A DNA stretch of 46,242 nt from a virus. Shown piece after piece: positions 26,128-33,794 of the stretch. The notes under the pieces were generated by a model, which worked only from the letters and a program-made list of their open reading frames with translations, was not told the DNA's origin and searched no databases. Position 1 is the first letter of the stretch; every line of letters begins with the position of its first letter. The position numbers were made by a program, and so were the translations under genes. The stretch lies in the IMG/VR virus record IMGVR_UViG_3300030060_008146, positions 1-46,242 of that record. The stretch is one strand, 5' to 3'.

Positions 26128-26958
26128 ATGAACATAAAATCTATTTTAACAGCTATTCTTTTATCAAGTGGTTTAGTATTCTCTTCAAATGAAATTTACT
26201 TAGACCAGATTGGTAGTGCTGGTATATTTAATATATCTCAAATTGGATCCAGTAACAAATTAGGAGAAGGTACTAATCGATCTAGAATTGAAGGAGAAGA
26301 AGTTATTTTTAATGTAGCAACTATAGGTAACGAAAATTTAATAGATATCGACTCTATTGGAAATGAAGAAGTAGTAAATCTTCAAGTAGAAGGTGATGCT
26401 AATGACTTTATTTTAGCTCTTGAAGGTGATCAAAACACTGTAAATGCTTTTGTAGCAGGAGATTCAAACAGCGTTTTAATTGCAGGAGACCAGGAAGATA
26501 CTCAAAAAGCTACTGTAAATAACGGATTAATAAATTTAAATGTGGAGGGTGCTTCAAATGATATAGAACTATTACTATTTGATACATCATATACTTTTAC
26601 AGATTATTTCATTGGTGGCTCTTTAAATACCATTAGCTCTTATCAAGAAGGTCACGGTGGATTAATCGGACATTCACAGCTAGTTGATGTTTTCGGTAGT
26701 AGTAATAATTTATTGATATCTCAAGTAGGTTCTGAAAGTCAATTTATTGAGCTCTCAGTTTTAGGAAATGAAAACACATATCAAATATATCAAACTGATG
26801 GAAGCTTTGAGCCATCATTCATGCCTGAGCAAATTGGTAACGGGGTTAACCCAGTTAACGATTTTACAAATCCTGATGGTATTCCAAAAGTTCCAACACT
26901 TGTTATCGAACCACGTCCATTATTACTCGAAGGTATTGTTCTCGAACAGGGTCAGTAA
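26128..26958 (+). CDS. Secreted curlin-like repeat protein (276 aa)
   Basis: A signal peptide (about residues 1-19, SILTAILLSSGLVFSS) precedes repeats that follow the curlin pattern x-Q-x-G-x-x-N-x-x-x-x-x-Q-x-G: LDQIGSAGIFNISQIGSSN, IGNENLIDIDSIGNEE, VEGDANDFILALEGDQN, and later VFGSSNNLLISQVGSESQ and VLGNENTYQIYQTDG. CsgA and CsgB use such repeats to form amyloid beta-helices. The Gln/Asn ladder is incomplete in the middle repeats. The C-terminal 45 residues (PEQIGNGVNPVNDF...VLEQGQ) are Pro-rich. It lies right behind csgG with its own late promoter, so it is probably the substrate of the CsgF/CsgG channel. Whether it forms amyloid is untested. Confidence 0.8.
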   Translation: MNIKSILTAILLSSGLVFSSNEIYLDQIGSAGIFNISQIGSSNKLGEGTNRSRIEGEEVIFNVATIGNENLIDIDSIGNEEVVNLQVEGDANDFILALEGDQNTVNAFVAGDSNSVLIAGDQEDTQKATVNNGLINLNVEGASNDIELLLFDTSYTFTDYFIGGSLNTISSYQEGHGGLIGHSQLVDVFGSSNNLLISQVGSESQFIELSVLGNENTYQIYQTDGSFEPSFMPEQIGNGVNPVNDFTNPDGIPKVPTLVIEPRPLLLEGIVLEQGQ

Positions 26959-27859
26959 TATAGTTCTTATAATAAGTTTTGTCTTATTACCTATACTTGC
27001 TTACGCTGACATAGGCAGTGTAACGTCTCAAACTAAAGCAGCTAGAATTACCCGCAAAGGTGATAAATTTCTTACTGAAGTTAATACTTCAGTTGAAATG
27101 AGAGATTTAATCGAAACCTTAAAAGGTAAAGCTAATATAAAATTTATAGATGATACTAAAGTGAGTGTTACGGAATATTCTAAACTTTTAATAGATGAAT
27201 TTGTTTATAACCCGGAAAAGAAAACAGGTAAGCTATCATTAAAAGCAGCATTAGGTACTATAAGATACTCTTCAGGTAAAATTGCTAAAAACTCTCGACA
27301 AAATGTAAAGATAAAATCTCCAACTGCTTCAGTTACTGTAAGGGGTACTGATTTTACTATGAATGTTCAAGAAGATGGAGCTAGTAGTTTTCTATTATTA
27401 CCATCAAAGGATGATGCCGGTAACTCGTTTGTTGGATCTATAGATGTTTCAACTCTTGGAGGTACTGTTACTTTAAATAAAGCGTATCAAGCAACTACTG
27501 TTACTTCAGCTATAGCAGCACCAACACCACCGCAAATTATACAGCAAGATGGTCCTCAAGTAAAGAAAGATAAAAATAAAAAAGAAAATATGGAAGAAGA
27601 TAGAAAGCCAGAAGATGATAAAAAACAACAAGATTTTGAAGATATTGAAATAAAAAGAAAAGAAAAGAAAGCCACTAATGCTTTTTTAAAAATGGATGAT
27701 GGGAGATATGTTTTCTTTTCTAAAGATAAAGATAACGTTATTTCTCTTATAGTAGAAGATGGTAGTAATGTTACTGTAAATTATGATAATAGAGGCAGTA
27801 TTATTAACGCTAAGATGAACTCAGGTAATAACGTACAATTTAATATAAAACAACAATGA
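26936..27859 (+). CDS. FecR-domain secreted protein (about 307 aa)
   Basis: The FecR core is clear: 'DIGSVTSQTKAARITRKGDKFLTEVNTSVEMRDLIETLKGKANIKFIDDTKVSVTEYSKLLIDEFVYNP', then 'GKLSLKAALGTIRYSSGKIAKNSRQNVKIKSPTASVTVRGTDFTM', typical of FecR beta-helical domains. The Lys/Glu-rich linker (about residues 205-245) is followed by a short C-terminal domain. The start is uncertain: TTG 26936 gives a signal peptide ending LLPILAYA and a 23-base overlap with the curlin gene. The in-frame ATGs at 26768 and 26876 lie far inside the curlin gene and add sequence that is not signal-like. It overlaps the cyclase gene by four bases. FecR and CHASE2-cyclase genes are often linked, suggesting a sensor pair. 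Confidence 0.8.
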   Translation: MFSNRVSNIVLIISFVLLPILAYADIGSVTSQTKAARITRKGDKFLTEVNTSVEMRDLIETLKGKANIKFIDDTKVSVTEYSKLLIDEFVYNPEKKTGKLSLKAALGTIRYSSGKIAKNSRQNVKIKSPTASVTVRGTDFTMNVQEDGASSFLLLPSKDDAGNSFVGSIDVSTLGGTVTLNKAYQATTVTSAIAAPTPPQIIQQDGPQVKKDKNKKENMEEDRKPEDDKKQQDFEDIEIKRKEKKATNAFLKMDDGRYVFFSKDKDNVISLIVEDGSNVTVNYDNRGSIINAKMNSGNNVQFNIKQQ

Positions 27860-29913
27860 AATTTTTTAATATTAAAAACTATCTTATATGTCTATTTATA
27901 ACTACACTTTTGGTAATATTAAGAATGATAGATCCATTCTTTGTAGAAACTTTAAGACTCAAAGGGATAGATTACTATCAAACTAAACAAGAAAAGGTAA
28001 AATCAGAAAATATAGCTATAGTTGAAATTGATGAAGCAAGTTTAGATCAAAATGGTCAGTGGCCTTGGAATAGAGAATTAATAGCTAATGGTGTAGAAAA
28101 AGCATTTGAAAGTGGAGCTCAACTAGTAGTTATACCTATTTTATTTGCAGAAAAAGATAGACTAGGTGGTGATGAAAAATTAATAAAAGTATTAAGTGAG
28201 TTACCGGTAATAATAGGTCAATCAGCAAGTACTAAAGGAAAAGGTTCACCCATACCTCGAGGGTTAGCTAGTATAGGAGAAAGCTTAGATGGGTGGTTAT
28301 ATGATTATCCAGAAGCGATAGGACCGGTTGAAAGTTTAGGACAATATGCCGCGGGGGTAGGTATGATAGTAACAGCTCCGGAGCTCGACGGGGTGGTGAG
28401 AAGGCTGCCATTGGTTATTCAGATTAAGGGAGAAGCGTATCCAACTATACCTTTAGAAGTTATACGTATGTTTGCCGGAGAACAGTCATACCAAGCTAAA
28501 GTTGATTTAGGTGGAGTTGAAGCTATAAGAGTTCCAGGATTTGACCCTATAAAGACTGATGCTAATTCAAGAGTATGGATAAATTATAAATACAAATTTG
28601 ATAAAGTTTCTTTTGCAAATGATGATTGGTCTGTAGTAAAAGATAAAATTGCAGTTATAGCTTTAACAGGAGAAGGTCTAAGCAATACCATTGCAACCTC
28701 TACTGGTATAAAGTATGGACATGAAGTAACTAGCTCAGCTTTACAGATGATAATAGATGAGTCAAGGTTGCAAAGACCAGCAGAAGCTACTATATATGAA
28801 GTTTTTATTACAGCTGCTTTTTGTTCTTTATTAATAATTGGTGCATTATGGTTATCTTATATAGCAAGTTTAGCTATTATAACAGCTGCATTAGCAGTAG
28901 GACCAATATTAGGAAGTCACCTCTATAATAGTAATGGGTGGCTTATAGATTATACATGGCCTATAACATGCATTTTTATTACTTGGTCAGTAGCAACATT
29001 TATAAGATTTATAAACGAAAATAAATCAAAACAGCAGATTAAGAAACAATTTGAACATTATTTAGCACCACCCATTGTTAAGTTGTTACAAAAAGATCCA
29101 ACCTTACTAAAACTAGGAGGTGATACTAGAGAGTTATCAATTCTCTTTAGTGACTTAAGAGGGTTCACAACTATTAGTGAACATTTTAAAACTAACCCTC
29201 AAGGTCTTACTGAACTAGTTAACAGATACTTAACACCTATGACTGGTTGTGTTATAGAATATAATGGTACAGTTGATAAATTTATTGGAGATGCATTAAT
29301 GGCTTTTTGGAATGCTCCTCTCGATGTTGAAGATCACAAAGTACAGTCAATTAATTGTGGGTTAAGAATGTTTGATCTCCTAGCTAAATTAAACAGAGAA
29401 GTAATGGCTGAAGGGGTGGATGAACTTAAAATAGGAGTAGGAATTAATACAGGTGATGTTGTCGTTGGTAATATGGGATCTGAACAGAGATTTGATTATA
29501 CTTGTTTAGGTGACGCTGTTAATTTATCATCTAGACTTGAAGGTCAAACTAAAGAATATAGAGTAGGTTTAATTATTGGTGAAGGTACTGTTAAAGATAT
29601 AGAGCATAGATTTAGCTTTGTAGAACTAGATAAAATAGCTGTTAAAGGTAAAAAAGAAGGGGTAAGAATATTTACTGTGTTAAATAATACTTCATTATGC
29701 TCTAACGGAGGTAATGTTGAACACCATAACACGTTTTTGTCTTTTTATAGAAAGCAGCATTGGAATAGAGCTATTAAAATGATTGATTTAAATCAAATTA
29801 CTTATCCGGAATTAAAAGACTATTATGAAATGATGCGGGAAAGAATAGAAAATCTTAAAAAGAATAGACCAGGAAAGGGTTGGGATACAATCTATAGAGC
29901 TACTTCAAAATAA
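27856..29913 (+). CDS. CHASE2-domain class III adenylate/guanylate cyclase (685 aa)
   Basis: Order: a membrane helix (about residues 9-23); a CHASE2 extracytoplasmic sensor domain (about 35-300), recognisable by 'IAIVEIDEASLDQNGQWPWNRELIA' and 'AAGVGMIVTAPELDGVVRRLPLV'; three membrane helices (about 310-385); and a class III cyclase domain (about 420-610). The cyclase shows metal-binding Asp in SILFSDLRGFTTISE and in FIGDALMAFWNAP, a substrate Lys in TVDKFIGDA, and DYTCLGDAVNLSSRLE. All are intact, so the enzyme should be active, more likely on ATP because of the Lys. ATGA overlap with the fecR-like gene. It would make a cyclic nucleotide in the infected cell's cytoplasm in response to an envelope signal. 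Rare in phages as far as I know. Confidence 0.93.
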   Translation: MKFFNIKNYLICLFITTLLVILRMIDPFFVETLRLKGIDYYQTKQEKVKSENIAIVEIDEASLDQNGQWPWNRELIANGVEKAFESGAQLVVIPILFAEKDRLGGDEKLIKVLSELPVIIGQSASTKGKGSPIPRGLASIGESLDGWLYDYPEAIGPVESLGQYAAGVGMIVTAPELDGVVRRLPLVIQIKGEAYPTIPLEVIRMFAGEQSYQAKVDLGGVEAIRVPGFDPIKTDANSRVWINYKYKFDKVSFANDDWSVVKDKIAVIALTGEGLSNTIATSTGIKYGHEVTSSALQMIIDESRLQRPAEATIYEVFITAAFCSLLIIGALWLSYIASLAIITAALAVGPILGSHLYNSNGWLIDYTWPITCIFITWSVATFIRFINENKSKQQIKKQFEHYLAPPIVKLLQKDPTLLKLGGDTRELSILFSDLRGFTTISEHFKTNPQGLTELVNRYLTPMTGCVIEYNGTVDKFIGDALMAFWNAPLDVEDHKVQSINCGLRMFDLLAKLNREVMAEGVDELKIGVGINTGDVVVGNMGSEQRFDYTCLGDAVNLSSRLEGQTKEYRVGLIIGEGTVKDIEHRFSFVELDKIAVKGKKEGVRIFTVLNNTSLCSNGGNVEHHNTFLSFYRKQHWNRAIKMIDLNQITYPELKDYYEMMRERIENLKKNRPGKGWDTIYRATSK

Positions 29914-30070
29914 AATAATTTACGACAGCCCAAGCCGGGCCTACTGTACAACCTATACCAACAACCCAAACTAAAGTATAAAGTAAGAATCTTAAAAAAG
30001 GTTTACTTACTAAAGGAAAAAATTCTTTATCGTTTGCTCGAACAATTATATCTTGATGATCTTTGTTCAC
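29900..30070 (-). CDS. Small membrane protein (56 aa)
   Basis: GTG 30070 is chosen because it follows TAAATA by exactly five bases and because the alternative ATG at 30142 would overlap the dpdA-like gene by almost 60 bases. The product begins MNKDHQDIIVRANDKEFF and has one strong hydrophobic helix (FLLYTLVWVVGIGCTVGPAWAVVNYF, split by Gly/Pro). It ends 14 bases inside the convergent cyclase gene. No family recognised; small single-helix proteins of this kind in phages often act at the host membrane, but nothing more can be said. Confidence 0.65.
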   Translation of the reverse strand: MNKDHQDIIVRANDKEFFPLVSKPFLRFLLYTLVWVVGIGCTVGPAWAVVNYFILK

Positions 30071-30075
30071 TAATT

Positions 30076-30081
30076 TATTTA
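30076..30081 (-). promoter_or_regulatory. Late promoter (TAAATA-N5-GTG)
   Basis: ACTAAATA on the minus strand lies just after the dpdA-like stop codon and five bases before GTG 30070. Confidence 0.65.
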
Positions 30082-30083
30082 GT

Positions 30084-30869
30084 CTAGAGTAGCTTTTTAA
30101 ACTCAGCAGTATTATATTCGATATCAGCGCGCATCTCAGCACTTACATCAACCTTAATTAAGTCAGCAAGTAATACAGAAGGTTTTTCTAACAAACCAAT
30201 ATTTTTATAATATCTCTTACCAACAATACCAGCTACTACAGGATTAGATGTATCTACAGACCTAATACTGCTAATAAATTTATAGTCTTTAAACTCTTGT
30301 GCTAAAGAACAACCTAGCAAATGATGCGGTTTACTATGATCCCATATACCATCATCAATAAGCATCTTAATAAGACGTCTTCTACCCTTCATTTGCTGTT
30401 CTAGTTTACAGCCTACATTAGAAAAAGTAATAGTTTCGTACCAAGAGTAATCAAAAGAAATAGCAATATAGTCAGCGTGATTAGCCATAAATCTATAACA
30501 CTCTACTAACTCTTGATATGTTTTACCTTGTACAACTCCTATCTTTAAGCCAGGTAGATCAGGGTAATTTAAAGTAAACTTATTAAATGAAGAGCAAGTT
30601 TGTTGACTATCTTCTAATACATCAGGTACAACATAATAGGTAGGTTCTAACTCAAGAACATACTCAGCAAACTTCTTAGCATCAAACGCGTGACCTAATT
30701 CAAAGATAGAATTATCTAGTAAAACTTCTCGACCTAGAGTTTTAGATACTTTAAAGAAATTATAATATTCAGGATATTTTTCAAATAGATGAACTAATGC
30801 ATAATCATAATCATTATAATTACGAGATTCATCTAACATCGAGATAGGCGATTCATGACTTACAAGCAT
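30084..30869 (-). CDS. dpdA: DpdA-like tRNA-guanine-transglycosylase-fold protein (261 aa)
   Basis: The motifs LLDNSIFELG (residues 51-59, Asp52), YYVVPDVLEDSQQT (78-91, Asp83 and Asp87), GVVQGKTYQELVECY (in the position of the base-binding loop), DYIAISFDYSW and 'HHLLGCSLAQEF' follow the pattern of phage and bacterial DpdA proteins. These are relatives of tRNA-guanine transglycosylase that insert 7-deazaguanines into DNA. At 261 residues it is the short phage form and lacks the zinc motif of tRNA Tgt as far as visible. QueF in the same window would supply preQ1. The product is therefore likely dPreQ1 in phage DNA, protecting against restriction. A strong sigma70-like promoter precedes it. 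A related archaeosine-type or tRNA enzyme is the alternative. Confidence 0.75.
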   Translation of the reverse strand: MLVSHESPISMLDESRNYNDYDYALVHLFEKYPEYYNFFKVSKTLGREVLLDNSIFELGHAFDAKKFAEYVLELEPTYYVVPDVLEDSQQTCSSFNKFTLNYPDLPGLKIGVVQGKTYQELVECYRFMANHADYIAISFDYSWYETITFSNVGCKLEQQMKGRRRLIKMLIDDGIWDHSKPHHLLGCSLAQEFKDYKFISSIRSVDTSNPVVAGIVGKRYYKNIGLLEKPSVLLADLIKVDVSAEMRADIEYNTAEFKKLL

Positions 30870-30874
30870 ACCTT

Positions 30875-30902
30875 ATTATAGGCTGTTGCGTTCTAATATC
30901 AA
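30875..30902 (-). promoter_or_regulatory. Sigma70-like promoter of the dpdA-like gene
   Basis: TTGATA (30897-30902), 16 bases, TATAAT (30875-30880), then AAGGT and ATG 30869. The -10 ends five bases before the start codon, so the mRNA would be leaderless or nearly so. Confidence 0.75.
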
Positions 30903-30906
30903 TGAT

Positions 30907-30912
30907 TAAATA
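30907..30912 (+). promoter_or_regulatory. Late promoter (TAAATA-N5-GTG) of the baseplate hub gene
   Basis: ATTAAATA is followed by five bases and GTG 30918. It sits back to back with the early-type promoter of the dpdA-like gene inside a 48-base gap. Confidence 0.7.
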
Positions 30913-30917
30913 TATTT

Positions 30918-32039
30918 GTGTACGTTAAAGGATCAAATAAAAATGTAGAATATAAAAAAGAAGATCATTCTTTTTATAGGGGCATTGTTATTAATAATGA
31001 AGATTTAAACAAACGAATGAGAGTTCAAGTTTTTATTCCTGAAGTATCTAATCAGCCTTATACTAGTTGGTTTTCTGATTATCAAAATGCTTCACAAGAA
31101 ATGAGATACCCAGGTTACGGTCCTCTAACAAAAGATATGGTATTAAAATTAAAGGATTTATTACCATGGGCAGAGCAATGTTCTCCGTTAATGGGTGAAT
31201 CAGGTACATCACATTACTATGCTCCAGACGGTGAACAACGATCGAAAGCAACATATGTTGAAACAGCTACTAAAGACACACCACCTAATGCGATAAAAGG
31301 AGGGAGTATGCCTCGTAGTACAATGACTAATAAAGATGCTGCTACTGTTACAGATGCATGGGCAGACGGTATGTATGGTAAAACGAATCCAACCGGTGGG
31401 GTTTATGCACCAAAAAACTCCGGTCCCGACGCGTCAGGTGTATACGGTATACCGCCAGTTGGATCTCACGTGTGGGTTTTTCATCACCGTGGTGATTTAA
31501 ACTTTCCAATTTATTTTGGTGTTTCTTCTAGTTATAGGGATTCTGGTCTTGTATGGGATAATGATGAACAAACCTACCCAAGTACATATGAATCTAGTGT
31601 TGGTGACACGCCACCGGAACCTGATCAAATAACTACAAGTTCAAGTTCTACAGTAGAACAATATCCCCCAGGTGCGTTAAACGCTTCGGGTTATAGAGCT
31701 ACAGCTTATGGTAATGTATATGAAGAAGGTACACCTAACAACCCAAGAGGTAATGGGCGTCTTTTAGATAGAACAACTCAAGCTGATATTGATAAAGGAG
31801 ATATTAAATGGGAGTGGCAGTGGAAAGGTAATAAAGGTAACGATCTAGTACCCGGTTATAGTGTTGCATCTAATAGATTTCCACATGGTACAAGGCTCTT
31901 AATAAACGGAAAAGAATACAGGGTAGATGATACCGGTGGTATGAGTGATAATGTTATTGATTTTTATGCAGGAGGTAACAGACAAATGTACAATCGGTTC
32001 GCTACTATGAACATTGAATCAATCGAGGTTATAAGATAA
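30918..32039 (+). CDS. gp5: Baseplate hub / gp5-like protein with C-terminal 3D lytic domain (373 aa)
   Basis: The N-terminal ~180 residues match the gp5 OB-fold: FYRGIVINNEDLNKRMRVQVFIPEVS, a LPWAEQCSPL segment and YGIPPVGSHVWVFHHRGDLNFPIYFG. After a Ser/Thr linker the C-terminal ~120 residues are a 3D domain (MltA/RlpA-like double-psi barrel): YRATAYGNVYEEGTPNN, ASNRFPHGTRLLINGKEYRVDDTGG and NVIDFYAGGNRQMYN, with the conserved Asp residues of 'DDTGG' and 'IDFY'. In T4 the lytic module of gp5 is a lysozyme, so a domain swap has occurred. It would locally open peptidoglycan during infection. The GTG start is fixed by the late promoter. The next gene begins at its stop. Confidence 0.85.
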   Translation: MYVKGSNKNVEYKKEDHSFYRGIVINNEDLNKRMRVQVFIPEVSNQPYTSWFSDYQNASQEMRYPGYGPLTKDMVLKLKDLLPWAEQCSPLMGESGTSHYYAPDGEQRSKATYVETATKDTPPNAIKGGSMPRSTMTNKDAATVTDAWADGMYGKTNPTGGVYAPKNSGPDASGVYGIPPVGSHVWVFHHRGDLNFPIYFGVSSSYRDSGLVWDNDEQTYPSTYESSVGDTPPEPDQITTSSSSTVEQYPPGALNASGYRATAYGNVYEEGTPNNPRGNGRLLDRTTQADIDKGDIKWEWQWKGNKGNDLVPGYSVASNRFPHGTRLLINGKEYRVDDTGGMSDNVIDFYAGGNRQMYNRFATMNIESIEVIR

Positions 32040-33775
32040 TGAATAAAAAAGCAGAACAGGCAGCAAAAGAACAATACAGAAATAAGTTTGTTTTTAACCA
32101 ACGAGGTGGTTCTATAGAAATAGATAACACTACAGGTCAAGAAAGTGTATATTTTACTCAGTATGATGGTAGTAATATAAAGCTTATGAAAAATGTTATT
32201 TCTGAATATGCTGCTAATAACAAGCAAACACTAGTAACTAATGATAGTTTTGAAACAGTTAGAAATGATAAGTGTGTTTTTGTAGGAGGTAATGTTATAT
32301 CCAGAGTTATAGGATCACATTCTGTACAGAGTGGCTATACGAGTGATGATCAGCTTGATGCATTAAAGGAATGGAAAGAAGCATATAGACCGGTCGCAGA
32401 AAGAAATTCGCAATTTGAAATACAACGTGGGGGTGTAAGTTTTCCGCACGGTGTTGAAACCCCCGAAGTTGGAGAGAGATCAGAGCACCCGTCGAAAAAT
32501 CAAGAAAAATATATTGTTGATGATGTGTACGGTACAATTCAACCATCTGTTGTTACTAGTAATAATAATGAAGTATCAAACTACAGCACGGTTAATATGC
32601 CCGGGCCAGTCTTTAGGGTAGTAAATCCTAATGTTGACGACTTTGGAGAAGATGTTAATCCGGCTACTGAAGCCGGAAGATATGAACCGACACCTGGTAG
32701 ACAACCGGAAGATTTTGCACGAGATATACCTAGATTACAAGAAGAAAAATTAACGGAACTAGAACAAAAATTTGGAGGCGGTGTTGCTAATGAAGGTGGA
32801 GATGATCAAGATTTTACTTTTAGAAATAAAGTTGTTATGGTTGGAGGGGAAGTAAATGATTACCCATCAATTAGAACAAGCCCGCAAGGCAAGGCAACTC
32901 CCAGTCGAGTTATTGTTGGACCACAAGCTGGTGCATTTGTTGAAATTGACTCCGTACCGCATGTTGAAGAAGTAAACAACAGTCATTTTCCTGTTGGTAA
33001 TTATTCCTTACATGCCGGTAATAAATTCAATATTAACGCAGGTTCTGGTGGTGTAGATATTAAAACAACAGGTCCGGTTGAAGTAGGTGGTACTACATAT
33101 AAACTAGCCGCTAATAAAATAGATATACAATCATCAGCAGGTGTTAATATTACTAGTGAAAATTTAGTAGAACTAACTTCTTTGAGAAATATTTCTTTAA
33201 GATCTAATAAACAAGTTTTAATTGAACCCGGTTTAGGTGTTAAGAATAATGTTATTATTGGAGGCTCAACATATACAGAAGGAGAGACATATCTACATCA
33301 TGTTACAGCTCCTACAGAAATTCAACAAACAGAAGAAACTGAAGTGTACGCTAAATCTGTATCTGGTAAGAAAATAGGTGAAGTAAAAGTTACATGGACG
33401 GATAAAGGAGGCTCGGCTACTTTTGATGTGTTAGGTACTGGAGCTGTTGAAGATTGTATTCGTTGTTATCCACATAGTCATCACTTTAAAAACCTACCAC
33501 TTAGATTAACTGATTCATCTAAAAGTGTTAGAACTATTGCTATTGGAGAAGATATAAACACAGATGGTTTTCAAACACCTGCTCAAAACATTGCTCATGA
33601 ATTAAAAGAACCTACTAATGAGCCAACACCACCCCGTGAATTAAGACCAACAGAAGATACACTATTACCACATGATAGAGAACGAGTTGAAGTAGATGGT
33701 GGAGCTATTCAACCAGAATTTCCACAAATAGAAAAACAAGGATCCTTTTCAGCAGATACCCCGACAGCCGGCTAG
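32039..33775 (+). CDS. Baseplate central spike-like protein (578 aa)
   Basis: ATG overlaps the hub stop codon (TAATG). The N-terminal part (FVFNQRGGSIEIDNTTGQESVYFTQYDGSNIKL) resembles VgrG/gp5 spike openings where a beta-prism starts. The middle (about 330-420) shows repetitive beta-helix pattern: HAGNKFNINAGSGGVDIKTTGPVEVGG, YKLAANKIDIQSSAGVNITSENLVELTSLRNISLRSNKQVLI. A CYPHSHHF motif near residue 480 recalls the histidine-rich metal site at the tip of phage spikes. The C-terminus is Pro/Glu-rich and looks disordered. It probably completes the membrane-piercing device begun by the hub gene, so the gp5 functions appear split over two genes. Family assignment is moderate. Confidence 0.7.
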   Translation: MNKKAEQAAKEQYRNKFVFNQRGGSIEIDNTTGQESVYFTQYDGSNIKLMKNVISEYAANNKQTLVTNDSFETVRNDKCVFVGGNVISRVIGSHSVQSGYTSDDQLDALKEWKEAYRPVAERNSQFEIQRGGVSFPHGVETPEVGERSEHPSKNQEKYIVDDVYGTIQPSVVTSNNNEVSNYSTVNMPGPVFRVVNPNVDDFGEDVNPATEAGRYEPTPGRQPEDFARDIPRLQEEKLTELEQKFGGGVANEGGDDQDFTFRNKVVMVGGEVNDYPSIRTSPQGKATPSRVIVGPQAGAFVEIDSVPHVEEVNNSHFPVGNYSLHAGNKFNINAGSGGVDIKTTGPVEVGGTTYKLAANKIDIQSSAGVNITSENLVELTSLRNISLRSNKQVLIEPGLGVKNNVIIGGSTYTEGETYLHHVTAPTEIQQTEETEVYAKSVSGKKIGEVKVTWTDKGGSATFDVLGTGAVEDCIRCYPHSHHFKNLPLRLTDSSKSVRTIAIGEDINTDGFQTPAQNIAHELKEPTNEPTPPRELRPTEDTLLPHDRERVEVDGGAIQPEFPQIEKQGSFSADTPTAG

Positions 33776-33794
33776 TGCAGGATCACCGTGAAGC

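Noticed and set aside
26768-26935. Longer version of the FecR-domain gene starting at ATG 26768 or 26876
   Set aside because: It would overlap the curlin-like gene by up to 190 bases and place non-signal sequence before a clear signal peptide; TTG 26936 fits better, although the true start is not certain.
30071-30142. Longer start (ATG 30142) for the small membrane protein
   Set aside because: It overlaps the end of the dpdA-like gene and lacks the promoter spacing seen at GTG 30070.
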